From positions 1 to 46,080 of IMG/VR virus record IMGVR_UViG_3300030061_001316: 46,080 bases of DNA; one strand, given 5' to 3'. The stretch is from a virus. Position numbers and translations under genes: made by a program. The notes beneath the pieces were generated by a model. That model worked only from the letters and a program-made list of their open reading frames with translations. It made no database searches and was not told the origin of the DNA. Below are positions 34,023 through 40,659 of this stretch, piece by piece (positions within the stretch are counted from its first letter, which is position 1; every line of letters begins with the position of its first letter).

Positions 34023-34445
34023 CCTTGCTTTTTTCATATTGTGAATTAGTTTTCTCATAGATTCTATTTTCTTTTCATTGACTTTATTTTGTCTTTTTAG
34101 TTTTTCAATATCTTTCTCAAGTTTCAGATTCACCGCTATTTCAGTATTAGTCTCCAAGTGTACCAATCTATTACCTAGTGATTCTATTCCTTTGATTAAA
34201 TCAGTGATAATTTTTTTGTCATTTTCATGTGTAGTCATCAAATTAATTACGAAATCTCTTATTTTCTTATCATTACCAGCCTTAGCATACTTGTTAGTGC
34301 TTCTTACTAAACCTGCATTAGTCCCACGTGTACATTCTTCGCATAGGCGTATATCCACTCTTGTACTTGAGTGAAAGATTTTACCACATCTATAACCATC
34401 TTCCATTATTTTTGTACATCTTCTTTCGTATCTTACTCCTTTCAT
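34014..34445 (-). CDS. Zinc-finger plus coiled-coil protein
   Basis: 143 residues. N-terminal zinc-binding region with 'RRCTKIMEDGYRCGKIFH' and 'IRLCEECTRG' (four Cys plus His). From ~75 a long charged helix with heptads ('VNLKLEKDIEKLKRQNKVNE') probably forms a coiled coil. Such an arrangement fits a dimeric nucleic-acid- or protein-binding factor. It follows the four-finger protein by 6 bases and its last codons carry a TATA box for the next block. Confidence 0.65.
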   Translation of the reverse strand: MKGVRYERRCTKIMEDGYRCGKIFHSSTRVDIRLCEECTRGTNAGLVRSTNKYAKAGNDKKIRDFVINLMTTHENDKKIITDLIKGIESLGNRLVHLETNTEIAVNLKLEKDIEKLKRQNKVNEKKIESMRKLIHNMKKARDI

Positions 34446-34451
34446 CTTAAC

Positions 34452-35042
34452 TCACTCCAACGCATTCCATAGTTTCTTTGCTTCTTCACTCATAACAACT
34501 TCAGGTTGTACAGTAGTTGCTAAACAAGTAGGGCATTTCTTTCTCAATTTACCCTTACCCTGTTGTTCAAATGTTTTATTACAGTCAAAACACTTGTATG
34601 TTCTTACTTTATTTGTGTAACACCTCTTTGCTGAATCACGTGCTTGCTTTCTTCTTCTAATCTTTTGACATTCAGTGCATCTCTTCTTAGGATTGCCTCT
34701 ACCTGTCTTGACACCTAAGTCGCATCCACAGTCTATGCACTTTCCTTGCTTTCTTACTACTGTTTTGTAATTCGCATCTCTGTATCGCTTATTCTGTTTC
34801 TTGGCTATTTCTTTCCTACAAGGCTCGCACCATTTGATTTGCCCCCTACCATGTTTGACTATGATTGTGTCACATCCAGCACATTTCTTCCGCCTCACTA
34901 TTGGCGTGGCTGGCTTACGTACAGTCTTTCTGTGTATACTTCTACATTCTTTAGATGCACACAACTTAGGTTGTCTACCACGTTTCACTTCGTAGGTAAA
35001 CGCTTCTTTACAAACAATACAGATGCCTTGTTTCTCTGTCAT
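34452..35042 (-). CDS. Protein with four tandem zinc-ribbon units
   Basis: 196 residues, basic throughout. Four Cys4 units: C8/C11-C28/C33, C54/C57-C72/C75, C102/C105-C122/C125 and C151/C154-C170/C173. Each has a CxxC knuckle, a strand, a Gly/Lys/Arg loop of the type (K/R)-x-G-(R/K)-G-x-x-(K/R), and a second Cys pair. Linkers are Lys/Arg-rich ('KKQNKRYRDANYKTVV', 'RRRKQARDSAKR'). Probably binds nucleic acid through several ribbons; transcriptional control of host or virus is possible. No named family recognised. It starts directly after the TGA of the upstream coiled-coil gene. Confidence 0.75.
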   Translation of the reverse strand: MTEKQGICIVCKEAFTYEVKRGRQPKLCASKECRSIHRKTVRKPATPIVRRKKCAGCDTIIVKHGRGQIKWCEPCRKEIAKKQNKRYRDANYKTVVRKQGKCIDCGCDLGVKTGRGNPKKRCTECQKIRRRKQARDSAKRCYTNKVRTYKCFDCNKTFEQQGKGKLRKKCPTCLATTVQPEVVMSEEAKKLWNALE

Positions 35043-35207
35043 TCAACTATTCTCCAAGCGTTGTAATTCCTCTTCAAGCATCTGTATATCTTCTTCAAAA
35101 CCTGATATTGCATCTAATAGAAGAACAATGTTCTTTCTCTTTTCGTCTATCAATCGCAAAATGTTTTTCTTTTCATATCCTTCATATCTATTCATTTTTT
35201 CACTCAT
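35043..35207 (-). CDS. 54-residue coiled-coil protein
   Basis: ATG at 35207 lies in an ATGA overlap with the upstream gene and follows GGTGG; a longer frame to 35288 would overlap it by 85 bases. Helical, with 'EKRKNIVLLLDAISGFEEDI' and 'LEEELQRLE' heptads. Probably forms a short dimeric helix. Function unknown. Confidence 0.6.
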   Translation of the reverse strand: MSEKMNRYEGYEKKNILRLIDEKRKNIVLLLDAISGFEEDIQMLEEELQRLENS

Positions 35208-35785
35208 TCCACCACTACTCTCTCTGCCATTTCCTTGACTGCTTCTGTATCCATCACAACGAACGGTGCAGGTATAGCCTCTATACATGTGATAGAATCA
35301 CCTGCTCTATCAGTCCACGTATGACCTAGTATGTCTGATACTGCTGCCGTAACTGCGCTACCATACTTATCATCAGATGCTTCCCACTTACTGTCGTCTG
35401 CTATCTCTGCTGCTATGTCCTCTATCGCCTTCTGTACAACTACACTGTATTGTTCTGACGGAGCATCCTTAGGTACGAATGAACGTATAGCCATTCTAAC
35501 CAGTCTCGCTATTATCTTCTTCGTAGGTAACTTAGCGGTTATACGTTGCCTGACAGAAGAACATCTTCTGTATCCGTACCCCTTGGTCTTACCACCCTCT
35601 TCGTACTTTGTCCTAATGACAAACGATGAGCCTGTATCCAAATCCATGACTAGGATACGTGGGTTAGAGAAATAATCCTCATTCGCATCATGCCTCTCCT
35701 TCTCAGCCTTTTTCAGTATACCTCCTACCTTTTGTAGAGATGCACCTGTGCCGTCTGTCCAATCCATTTCGCTAATTTTTTTCAT
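35204..35785 (-). CDS. 193-residue unknown protein, first of its block
   Basis: Start at 35785 is about 23 bases from the TATA centre at 35795-35814, suggesting leaderless or very short-leader translation. Sequence shows a helical N-terminus, then 'ILVMDLDTGSSFVIRTKYEE' and a helical region ('AIEDIAAEIADDSKWEASDD'), and ends with an acidic/Val helix. No domain recognised. The composition is less AT-rich than neighbours. As a promoter-proximal gene it may be strongly expressed. Confidence 0.7.
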   Translation of the reverse strand: MKKISEMDWTDGTGASLQKVGGILKKAEKERHDANEDYFSNPRILVMDLDTGSSFVIRTKYEEGGKTKGYGYRRCSSVRQRITAKLPTKKIIARLVRMAIRSFVPKDAPSEQYSVVVQKAIEDIAAEIADDSKWEASDDKYGSAVTAAVSDILGHTWTDRAGDSITCIEAIPAPFVVMDTEAVKEMAERVVVE

Positions 35786-35794
35786 AACATCACT

Positions 35795-35814
35795 TACTTA
35801 ATTTATTTAAATAG
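35795..35814 (-). promoter_or_regulatory. TATA promoter, one-mismatch copy
   Basis: Minus reading CTATTTAAATAAATTAAGTA, one base different from the exact 20-mer. Positioned 10 bases from the ATG of the 35785 gene. Confidence 0.65.
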
Positions 35815-35822
35815 TCAAGGTT

Positions 35823-35930
35823 TCATTTACCCATATACTTTCTTAATTCAAATACCAACAAAACACCAACAAAGAAAAGAAATGATGTAAGTATAGCACA
35901 TGCACCACATAATATCTCAAACCAATCCAT
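35823..35930 (-). CDS. 35-residue single-pass membrane protein
   Basis: ATG at 35930 shares a base with the upstream TAA (TAATG). Residues ~3-27 are one continuous hydrophobic helix ('CAILTSFLFFVGVLLVF'), followed by a short basic tail 'ELRKYMGK'. Resembles viral membrane microproteins such as small holin- or exclusion-type proteins in size and topology only; no family recognised. Confidence 0.55.
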   Translation of the reverse strand: MDWFEILCGACAILTSFLFFVGVLLVFELRKYMGK

Positions 35931-36478
35931 TATGCTGTCGCCCCCATCCACCAGTTAGGAGGACTTGTGTGTCTGTAATGCACACCGCCTTTACTGTCTG
36001 CTTTGCTGTGGTAGTAGGCTCGGTATGCTTCTACTGCGAACTTTGGGTAGGCGTGATATACAATCTCACCATCAATAGGTTCAGGTCTATACTCATCAGG
36101 CATAGCCAATGCGAACTGTGTCAATCCACCTTCGGGGATGATGTAGTCTTTACAGGACATAATATGGATTGGCCCACTACAAGCATGTATTTTGTCAAAA
36201 CGATTTGTGTATTCGGTGAGTAATGCCTGTGCGTGACGAGCCAACCAATTAAAGTTGGCACGACTATCTCCCGCCCAAATCGTGCATGGGTGATGTTTGT
36301 AACCACCACGATACGGCTTACCTGATTTAGTAAGAGGCATCTGCTCATCAGTAGCACCATGTCTACGCAAGGCTGATGCCATCATCTGTGCTGACTCAGT
36401 GACCATTTTCGGCACTCTCACACAGTCCATCGCTTGTGCTGCCTTTACAGGGTCATTATCTAATACAAATATATTCAT
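35930..36478 (-). CDS. Conserved phage protein of the 'NIFVLDxDP' type
   Basis: 182 residues. The N-terminus 'MNIFVLDNDPVKAAQAMDC' followed by 'VPKMVTESAQMMASALRRH' matches a pattern I have seen in many tailed-phage hypothetical proteins (N-I-x-V-L-D-x-D-P ... K-M-x-x-E-x-A-Q-M). The C-terminus 'HTSPPNWWMGA' with its P-x-W-W is also typical. Several His/Trp/Cys residues ('KHHPCTIW', 'HACSGPIHIM') suggest metal or nucleotide binding, but no activity is known to me. Starts in an ATGA overlap. Confidence 0.65.
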   Translation of the reverse strand: MNIFVLDNDPVKAAQAMDCVRVPKMVTESAQMMASALRRHGATDEQMPLTKSGKPYRGGYKHHPCTIWAGDSRANFNWLARHAQALLTEYTNRFDKIHACSGPIHIMSCKDYIIPEGGLTQFALAMPDEYRPEPIDGEIVYHAYPKFAVEAYRAYYHSKADSKGGVHYRHTSPPNWWMGATA

Positions 36479-36669
36479 TCACTCATCTCCTTTTCTGCTT
36501 GCTTGAATAGTTTGTCTGTACATTGTCCATAAACTACATCCATACCAAAACCCATCTCATGTAGCACATCCACAGCCATAGCCATTCTGTCAGTTATGTG
36601 TGGTGGTGGACTGCAAGGTTCACCTGAGTCTGTTGTGTATCTCAACATAATAGTGTAATAACTACTCAT
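36475..36669 (-). CDS. 64-residue unknown protein
   Basis: ATG at 36669 directly after the upstream TGA. Alpha/beta with 'YYTIMLRYTTDSG' and 'DRMAMAVDVLHEMGFGMD'. Overlaps the 36478 gene by ATGA. No family recognised. Confidence 0.6.
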   Translation of the reverse strand: MSSYYTIMLRYTTDSGEPCSPPPHITDRMAMAVDVLHEMGFGMDVVYGQCTDKLFKQAEKEMSE

Positions 36670-36873
36670 TCATTCAACCCCTAACACATCATTGCTAATG
36701 TATGCTGTATAGTAATGATTGACTAGATACGCATTCAAATCTCGTATTCTATTTTTGCTAAACTTATTTTCAAAGTCAATAGACACATCACCATTTTGTA
36801 ACATGTCTATCATACTAGCATACAGTTCTATTTCTCTCTCTACTTCATCTCTTATTTGTTCGTCATAATTCAT
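36670..36873 (-). CDS. 67-residue unknown helical protein
   Basis: Starts in an ATGA overlap with the zinc micro-gene. Acidic helix 'DEQIRDEVEREIELYASMI' then 'NKFSKNRIRDLNAYLVNHY'. No family recognised. Confidence 0.6.
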   Translation of the reverse strand: MNYDEQIRDEVEREIELYASMIDMLQNGDVSIDFENKFSKNRIRDLNAYLVNHYYTAYISNDVLGVE

Positions 36874-36956
36874 TTACATTCCTCGCATTTCTTTTTTCTG
36901 TCATGCCCCCAGTGTACTTTAGCACCACACCAACGGCATAATAATCTGTTCCTCAT
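36870..36956 (-). CDS. 28-residue zinc-ribbon microprotein, first of its block
   Basis: Minus-strand ATG at 36956. Residues give 'LLCRWCGAKVHWGHDRKKK' followed by 'CEECK': two CxxC knuckles and a His in 28 residues, the smallest zinc ribbon in the window. Its ATG is ~31 bases from the TATA centre at 36974-36993 and its stop overlaps the next ATG (ATGA), so it is placed as the leader gene of the operon. Confidence 0.55.
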   Translation of the reverse strand: MRNRLLCRWCGAKVHWGHDRKKKCEECK

Positions 36957-36973
36957 TTTTTATCAGCCTTGTT

Positions 36974-36993
36974 TACTTAATTTATTTATATAG
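36974..36993 (-). promoter_or_regulatory. TATA promoter between divergent genes
   Basis: Exact minus-strand copy of the 20-mer. On the plus strand the same bases include TTTATATA, the archaeal TATA consensus, so the site could also serve the kinase-like gene starting 62 bases away at 37055. Confidence 0.7.
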
Positions 36994-37000
36994 TCCAAGT

Positions 37001-37026
37001 TTATTCCGTTATGTATTAAGGAATAA
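37001..37026. promoter_or_regulatory. Dyad TTATTCC-N12-GGAATAA, candidate operator
   Basis: Perfect 7-base inverted repeats (37001-37007 and 37020-37026) with 12-base spacer, arm centres 19 bases apart (about two helical turns). It lies in the only divergent gap of the right half, between the TATA element and the kinase-like gene. Suited to a dimeric regulator; no regulator identified. Confidence 0.4.
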
Positions 37027-37054
37027 CTAAATCATAACACACTTACCGTATACC

Positions 37055-37852
37055 ATGAGTGAAGCGTTTGAGATTGCTTGGGCGTTACTCAAGGCTATGA
37101 AACCATTTGTACCTAAAGACATGGAGGAACAGATAGGAGCAGGTACTTACAGAACCGCATACGAAAGCCCTGATGTTCCTCATGTGTCCAAGTTCGGAAG
37201 CGGTGAGGGGATAGCAAATGCGATGCTCTTAGACAGGCTTGCTGAGATGTACCCTGAGTATTTCGAGAGGGAGGAACTACATGCTGCCCCGAAGGGTCTA
37301 CCTGATTTTCTTATGCAAGACAGAGAAACGGGTGAGCGACTACAATGGAACGACACACCTAGCATGAGAGAGCAAGATGTTCAGAATAGAAACGCTGTTG
37401 CATTCACACAGAGAAGAGGCGACCCACTTGAGGCTAATGTAGATTGGGATGACATTGGATTACACAGGGATATAAGAAGTAGAATGTATCAAGAAATGCC
37501 TATCACACAGGGATTGAGGATGTGGGATGTTAAGCCTCAGAACTGGGCTGAGTTCCCAAATGAAGGAGTGGAGATACCTGAGTATGATAATCGAAAGGTG
37601 AAGGTGATTGACCCTCAGTTCAACATGAGAGGCGGAGAAACTCGCCACATGCCTAAGCCATATTATACAGATGAGTTTTTAGATGCCTCTAGGGAGTTTC
37701 AAAGTAACCTACCTACGCTTGAAGAATATGCTAAACCCATTGTAGACGCTGCTTACAATACAGGTGACCCAAGGGTGATAGCACCTATGAAAGATTTAAT
37801 GTCAAACGAACAAAGGCAACTAAACGAATCGCTTGATTGGTTGAATCCTTAG
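37055..37852 (+). CDS. Protein-kinase-fold protein, lone plus-strand gene
   Basis: 265 residues. Kinase landmarks in order: a Gly-rich loop 'QIGAGTYRTAYES' (27-38), an ATP-binding Lys in 'VSKFGSGEGIAN' (K46), a catalytic loop 'WDVKPQNWAEF' with D158-x-K160-P-x-N163, and an Asp in 'VKVIDPQFN' (D186) in the DFG position. A long insert of ~100 residues separates Lys and catalytic loop. The pattern fits the diverged eukaryotic-like/RIO-like kinase family found in some phages. It is the only plus-strand gene right of 17 kb and ends in a 4-base convergent overlap with the next gene. Could phosphorylate host proteins; ATP binding and activity are inferred, not shown. Confidence 0.6.
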   Translation: MSEAFEIAWALLKAMKPFVPKDMEEQIGAGTYRTAYESPDVPHVSKFGSGEGIANAMLLDRLAEMYPEYFEREELHAAPKGLPDFLMQDRETGERLQWNDTPSMREQDVQNRNAVAFTQRRGDPLEANVDWDDIGLHRDIRSRMYQEMPITQGLRMWDVKPQNWAEFPNEGVEIPEYDNRKVKVIDPQFNMRGGETRHMPKPYYTDEFLDASREFQSNLPTLEEYAKPIVDAAYNTGDPRVIAPMKDLMSNEQRQLNESLDWLNP

Positions 37853-38214
37853 TATTCAGCAAACTTCTTTTCAGTTTTCTTGTTGTAGTTCTTCAACTGC
37901 CACATTAGATGTGTGATGTCAGGTCTACCTACTCTTGTAGGAAACAGACCTGCTTGCCCTTTCTGTGGTGATTCATCATCTATTGTATCTACATCTAGGT
38001 TAGCATGGACTATGCTCCATATCAATCTCAATGCATCTTTCTCAAATGCATCCTTGTTGTTAGTCAGATGCTCTATTGATTTGTCAGCAGGTGGCCCTGA
38101 ATGCCTCCTGATTATCAAGTCCAAGTCCACTATGACGCTGTATAAGTCGGCATGGACTTTATCTGATGTAAAAACAAAAGTATCCATCGTGTCAATATTA
38201 TTCTTCTTAGTCAT
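37849..38214 (-). CDS. 121-residue unknown protein
   Basis: A GTG at 38226 would lie too close to the TATA element (38230-38249); the ATG at 38214 is ~29 bases from its centre, so I place the start there. Sequence has 'DKVHADLYSVIVDLDLIIRR' and a helical C-terminal region ('DITHLMWQLKNYNKKTEKKF'). No family recognised. Single-gene transcription unit: it converges with the kinase-like gene, and the next upstream gene ends inside its promoter. Confidence 0.6.
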   Translation of the reverse strand: MTKKNNIDTMDTFVFTSDKVHADLYSVIVDLDLIIRRHSGPPADKSIEHLTNNKDAFEKDALRLIWSIVHANLDVDTIDDESPQKGQAGLFPTRVGRPDITHLMWQLKNYNKKTEKKFAEY

Positions 38215-38218
38215 ATTA

Positions 38219-38548
38219 TCAACCACTCTTACTTAATTTATTTATATAGTCTACTAGATACAGAGGTGAGTTAGATTCTTCTTCCCTTTTTCTCTCTAAT
38301 CTGATTTGCTTTTGCTTCTCTGTATTGATGTGGGCTTGTTCTCTATGTGATACAATTAACAGTTTACGTCTACTTAGTTCTTCTAAGCAAGCAGGGCATT
38401 TAGGTAGTGTACGTGCTACACTATCTTTCATGAAGTTGTCAGGCCATGTTCTATTTTTTGCACGACAATATGTATTACCATCACCATTCGATAGATGTAT
38501 CACTGTTGGTTGCCAACCACGTTGTCTAAGTCTATGGTCAGCCCTCAT
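38219..38548 (-). CDS. 109-residue protein with CxxC
   Basis: Has 'YCRAKNRTW' and 'PKCPACLEEL', possibly one zinc site, then a long basic helix ('EKQKQIRLERKREEE'). The last residues 'YLVDYINKLSKSG' are encoded by the TATA element that drives the next gene, so the 3' end doubles as a promoter. Starts in an ATGA overlap. Confidence 0.6.
   Translation of the reverse strand: MRADHRLRQRGWQPTVIHLSNGDGNTYCRAKNRTWPDNFMKDSVARTLPKCPACLEELSRRKLLIVSHREQAHINTEKQKQIRLERKREEESNSPLYLVDYINKLSKSG
38230..38249 (-). promoter_or_regulatory. TATA promoter of the 38214 gene
   Basis: Exact 20-base copy of the recurrent element, embedded in the 3' end of the upstream gene. It decides the start of the downstream gene, favouring ATG 38214 over GTG 38226. 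Confidence 0.7.
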
Positions 38549-38775
38549 TTCTTCGCCTCATATCTAACATGTGTCTTAGGTAGTTTGTGTGTACGTCTAC
38601 TCATCATGTTCTGTATAAGCCCTACTACATTGGCTGCGCCCTTGTCAAACCTATCCTCCGTTACCTTATCCGTAGCCATAACGCTACGTAAATCACGAAG
38701 ATTAATCTTTTCAGTAACGTGTTTTAGTATCTCGTATTCAACGTGTGTTACGCTCGCTGCTCTCTTTCCGTTCAT
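38545..38775 (-). CDS. 76-residue basic helical protein
   Basis: Overlaps the PC4-like gene by 38 bases, with GAGG before its ATG. Contains 'YEILKHVTEKINLRDLRSV' and a basic tail 'RRTHKLPKTHVRYEAKK'. May bind nucleic acid; no family recognised. Confidence 0.6.
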   Translation of the reverse strand: MNGKRAASVTHVEYEILKHVTEKINLRDLRSVMATDKVTEDRFDKGAANVVGLIQNMMSRRTHKLPKTHVRYEAKK

Positions 38776-39022
38776 TCATTTCCCTCTCATCTTTCATCTT
38801 TGATACCAGTTCTCTTAGTATCGGTATTAACTCTTCTACTTGTTGTTCAGTCAACCTAACCCCATGTCTTGTGAAGTTAGGTGGTGTATTACTCATGTTC
38901 ATTATACGTAGGTCAACCCATTGTTTACCGTAGTAGTCTATACCTCTTAGGTACAAGACACCCTTGTTGTCTTTCCACTTGCCTTCCATACTGGGTGATT
39001 GCCATTTGATATCATCACTCAT
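38738..39022 (-). CDS. PC4/Sub1-like ssDNA-binding protein
   Basis: 94 residues. Central part 'VLYLRGIDYYGKQWVDLRI' followed by 'RHGVRLTEQQVEELIPILR' matches the PC4 fold pattern: beta-strands, a D-(I/L)-R strand, then (K/R)-x-G-(I/V)-x-L-T plus helix. PC4-type proteins are small ssDNA binders in transcription or replication and occur in tailed phages. The C-terminal ~25 residues are a charged helix. The family match is by eye and should be read as likely rather than certain. Confidence 0.5.
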   Translation of the reverse strand: MSDDIKWQSPSMEGKWKDNKGVLYLRGIDYYGKQWVDLRIMNMSNTPPNFTRHGVRLTEQQVEELIPILRELVSKMKDEREMNERKESSERNTR

Positions 39023-39102
39023 TCTTCATCACCGTATATTTCTAAGACGTATTCCTCTGTCTCAATTATGGCTATTGGCTTGCGTGTATCTTTCTCGCTC
39101 AT
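39019..39102 (-). CDS. 27-residue micro-ORF
   Basis: ATG at 39102 in an ATGA overlap with the upstream gene, stop in an ATGA overlap with the PC4-like gene. Sequence is charged: 'MSEKDTRKPIAIIETEEYV' then a short acidic tail ending DEE. Whether it is a functional peptide or mainly a coupling device for translation is unclear. Confidence 0.45.
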   Translation of the reverse strand: MSEKDTRKPIAIIETEEYVLEIYGDEE

Positions 39103-39833
39103 TCCTCTTCACCGCTATCAGATAAACAATATGTACCCCACATCCAAGGTGGTATTTTGGCTTGTCCTACACCTTCGATGAAGTTACTACCAACCCCGTG
39201 GACAACACCACTCTGTGAATCTATATGTTCTATCATCTTTTCACGTGTTAATGCACTAAACCACCAATATTTCTTCATACCATCTATATGGTAATCTTCG
39301 TCAAGTATTCTAAATCGCATGAAGTATTCGTCACCCATAAGTAAATGGTAATCGTCAGGGTCTATACTCAAATGCTCACCCGTATTAGGATTAAGCGGTC
39401 TGTATGCCCATATCTGTAACGTAGTTGTCTCACCATTGTCCAAGAGTATCTCTTTGTCTTCGATGTACTCAGGCCATGTGTTCTCTAAATCCATATCAAC
39501 TAAACGTGTACCGTCTGTATCAGCCCATTGTTGTGCCATCTCACGCTTCATGTGCAATTCTTGAGCGTGTGCTTCATGCACACTAGTAGGTGCTGGACGC
39601 ATGATTGCCTCATCGTCTATCATAGTAATCCCAATATCCCACAACAAAGTTTTCATTCGTGTGTGATTACTCTCTACTGATTCATCATCAATCATGTGTG
39701 TTAAACGCCATGTTTTCTCATCTTCTTTGATGTAGGTAAGGCCACTGCCCTCAGGCATCCACATGCCTCCTACGCTCACGTCTGCTGTATGTTGTTTTAG
39801 CCATTCTACCAATTGTTTGTCTTGTTCATTCAT
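39099..39833 (-). CDS. 244-residue unknown protein
   Basis: I place the start at ATG 39833 because AGGTGA sits ~5 bases before it, rather than the GTG at 39842. Rich in Trp, Asp, His and Met: 'VGGMWMPEGSGLTYI', 'TTTLQIWAYRPLNPN', 'KKYWWFSALTREKMIEHID', 'IPPWMWGTYC'. Acidic end GEEE. No family recognised; the many aromatics suggest a folded globular domain. Confidence 0.65.
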   Translation of the reverse strand: MNEQDKQLVEWLKQHTADVSVGGMWMPEGSGLTYIKEDEKTWRLTHMIDDESVESNHTRMKTLLWDIGITMIDDEAIMRPAPTSVHEAHAQELHMKREMAQQWADTDGTRLVDMDLENTWPEYIEDKEILLDNGETTTLQIWAYRPLNPNTGEHLSIDPDDYHLLMGDEYFMRFRILDEDYHIDGMKKYWWFSALTREKMIEHIDSQSGVVHGVGSNFIEGVGQAKIPPWMWGTYCLSDSGEEE

Positions 39834-39834
39834 T

Positions 39835-39948
39835 TTATTCACCTACACATTTTTTGCACAGAGTACGCATCCCGTCATCTGTATCTATTGTTTTCCACAA
39901 CCTTCCGTACTTAAAGCAAGCGTCACACCTGCCTATCTCTCTACTCAT
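39835..39948 (-). CDS. 37-residue zinc-ribbon microprotein
   Basis: ATG at 39948 in an ATGA overlap with the upstream gene. 'GRCDACFKYGRLW' and 'TLCKKCVGE' give a two-knuckle zinc ribbon. The stop lies 2 bases before the next start. Part of the series of tiny Cys-pair proteins. Confidence 0.55.
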   Translation of the reverse strand: MSREIGRCDACFKYGRLWKTIDTDDGMRTLCKKCVGE

Positions 39949-40205
39949 TCTTCCCACCCGTCCTCATCTATCTCTAGGCCACCAGAATGCTCAAACTCAT
40001 CTCTTAGTAGTTTTAGTATCTTAGTCCATTTTACTCGACCATAGTTTTCTCTACCACAACTGTCACATTTGATTTGTATAACGGCTTTTGCTTTTTTCAC
40101 TTGTTCCCCACCTCTAATTTCTGCGAGGACACCCGTAACGTAACCTCCTTCTACATCTATTATGCCAGCATTTGTTATGCTCCATTCTTCGTGCTTACAA
40201 CTCAT
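39945..40205 (-). CDS. 86-residue C-x-H / CxxC zinc protein
   Basis: ATG at 40205 (ATGA overlap, GGTGGGAAG as SD) preferred over GTG at 40214. 'MSCKHEEWSITNAGIID' gives C-x-H and 'VIQIKCDSCGRENYG' gives CxxC, four ligands for one zinc. The C-terminus ends GWEE. Shares layout with the next upstream protein, so probably a tandem duplicate. Confidence 0.6.
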   Translation of the reverse strand: MSCKHEEWSITNAGIIDVEGGYVTGVLAEIRGGEQVKKAKAVIQIKCDSCGRENYGRVKWTKILKLLRDEFEHSGGLEIDEDGWEE

Positions 40206-40411
40206 TCTTCCCACCCCAAGTTTAAGTCATATATCATATTCTCAATACACAAAGTATGGTCTTGTGTTTCTCCACAATTTTGACAACGTATGGTAATGAG
40301 CACATCTTCACTACTATTGATAACCTCAAAGTTGTCAATGTAAACATTATCATGTGTACAAAAGTTTTCGTCTAGATATTCTTGCCCTCTTCCATCTTCA
40401 CTCATTTTCAT
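40202..40411 (-). CDS. C-x-H / CxxC zinc protein, paralogue of neighbour
   Basis: 69 residues from ATG 40411 or 67 from ATG 40405; the second has better SD spacing (GGAGG). 'ENFCTHDNVYIDNFEVI' and 'ITIRCQNCGETQDH' repeat the C-x-H ... C-x-x-C-G layout of the following protein, and both end GWEE. Likely one zinc each. Confidence 0.6.
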   Translation of the reverse strand: MKMSEDGRGQEYLDENFCTHDNVYIDNFEVINSSEDVLITIRCQNCGETQDHTLCIENMIYDLNLGWEE

Positions 40412-40659
40412 TCCTCCTCATGTAAGTTGTAGTGTTCTATTAAACCAATGGCATGTTTATCTATCTCTATTGCTTGTTTGTTGAAGTATTCTTGGTCTAT
40501 TATGTCAAGGCATCCGCATCCAATCTGTTCAGCCTTATCACTACTGAAAAGGTATGTTGTTTTATACACAATTTGTCTTGATAGTTCAGCAATCTGAAGA
40601 AGTAACTCCTTTCTCTCTTGCTTGAGTAATAGTGGACGTACCATTCGTCTCTTGTTCAT
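40408..40659 (-). CDS. 83-residue helical protein
   Basis: Basic N-terminus ('NKRRMVRPLLLKQERKELLL') followed by 'GCGCLDIIDQEYFNKQAIEI'. Acidic end HEEE overlapping the SD of the next gene. No family recognised. Confidence 0.6.
   Translation of the reverse strand: MNKRRMVRPLLLKQERKELLLQIAELSRQIVYKTTYLFSSDKAEQIGCGCLDIIDQEYFNKQAIEIDKHAIGLIEHYNLHEEE

Noticed and set aside
37849-38226. GTG start at 38226
   Set aside because: It would lie only a few bases from the TATA element; the ATG at 38214 has normal archaeal TATA spacing.
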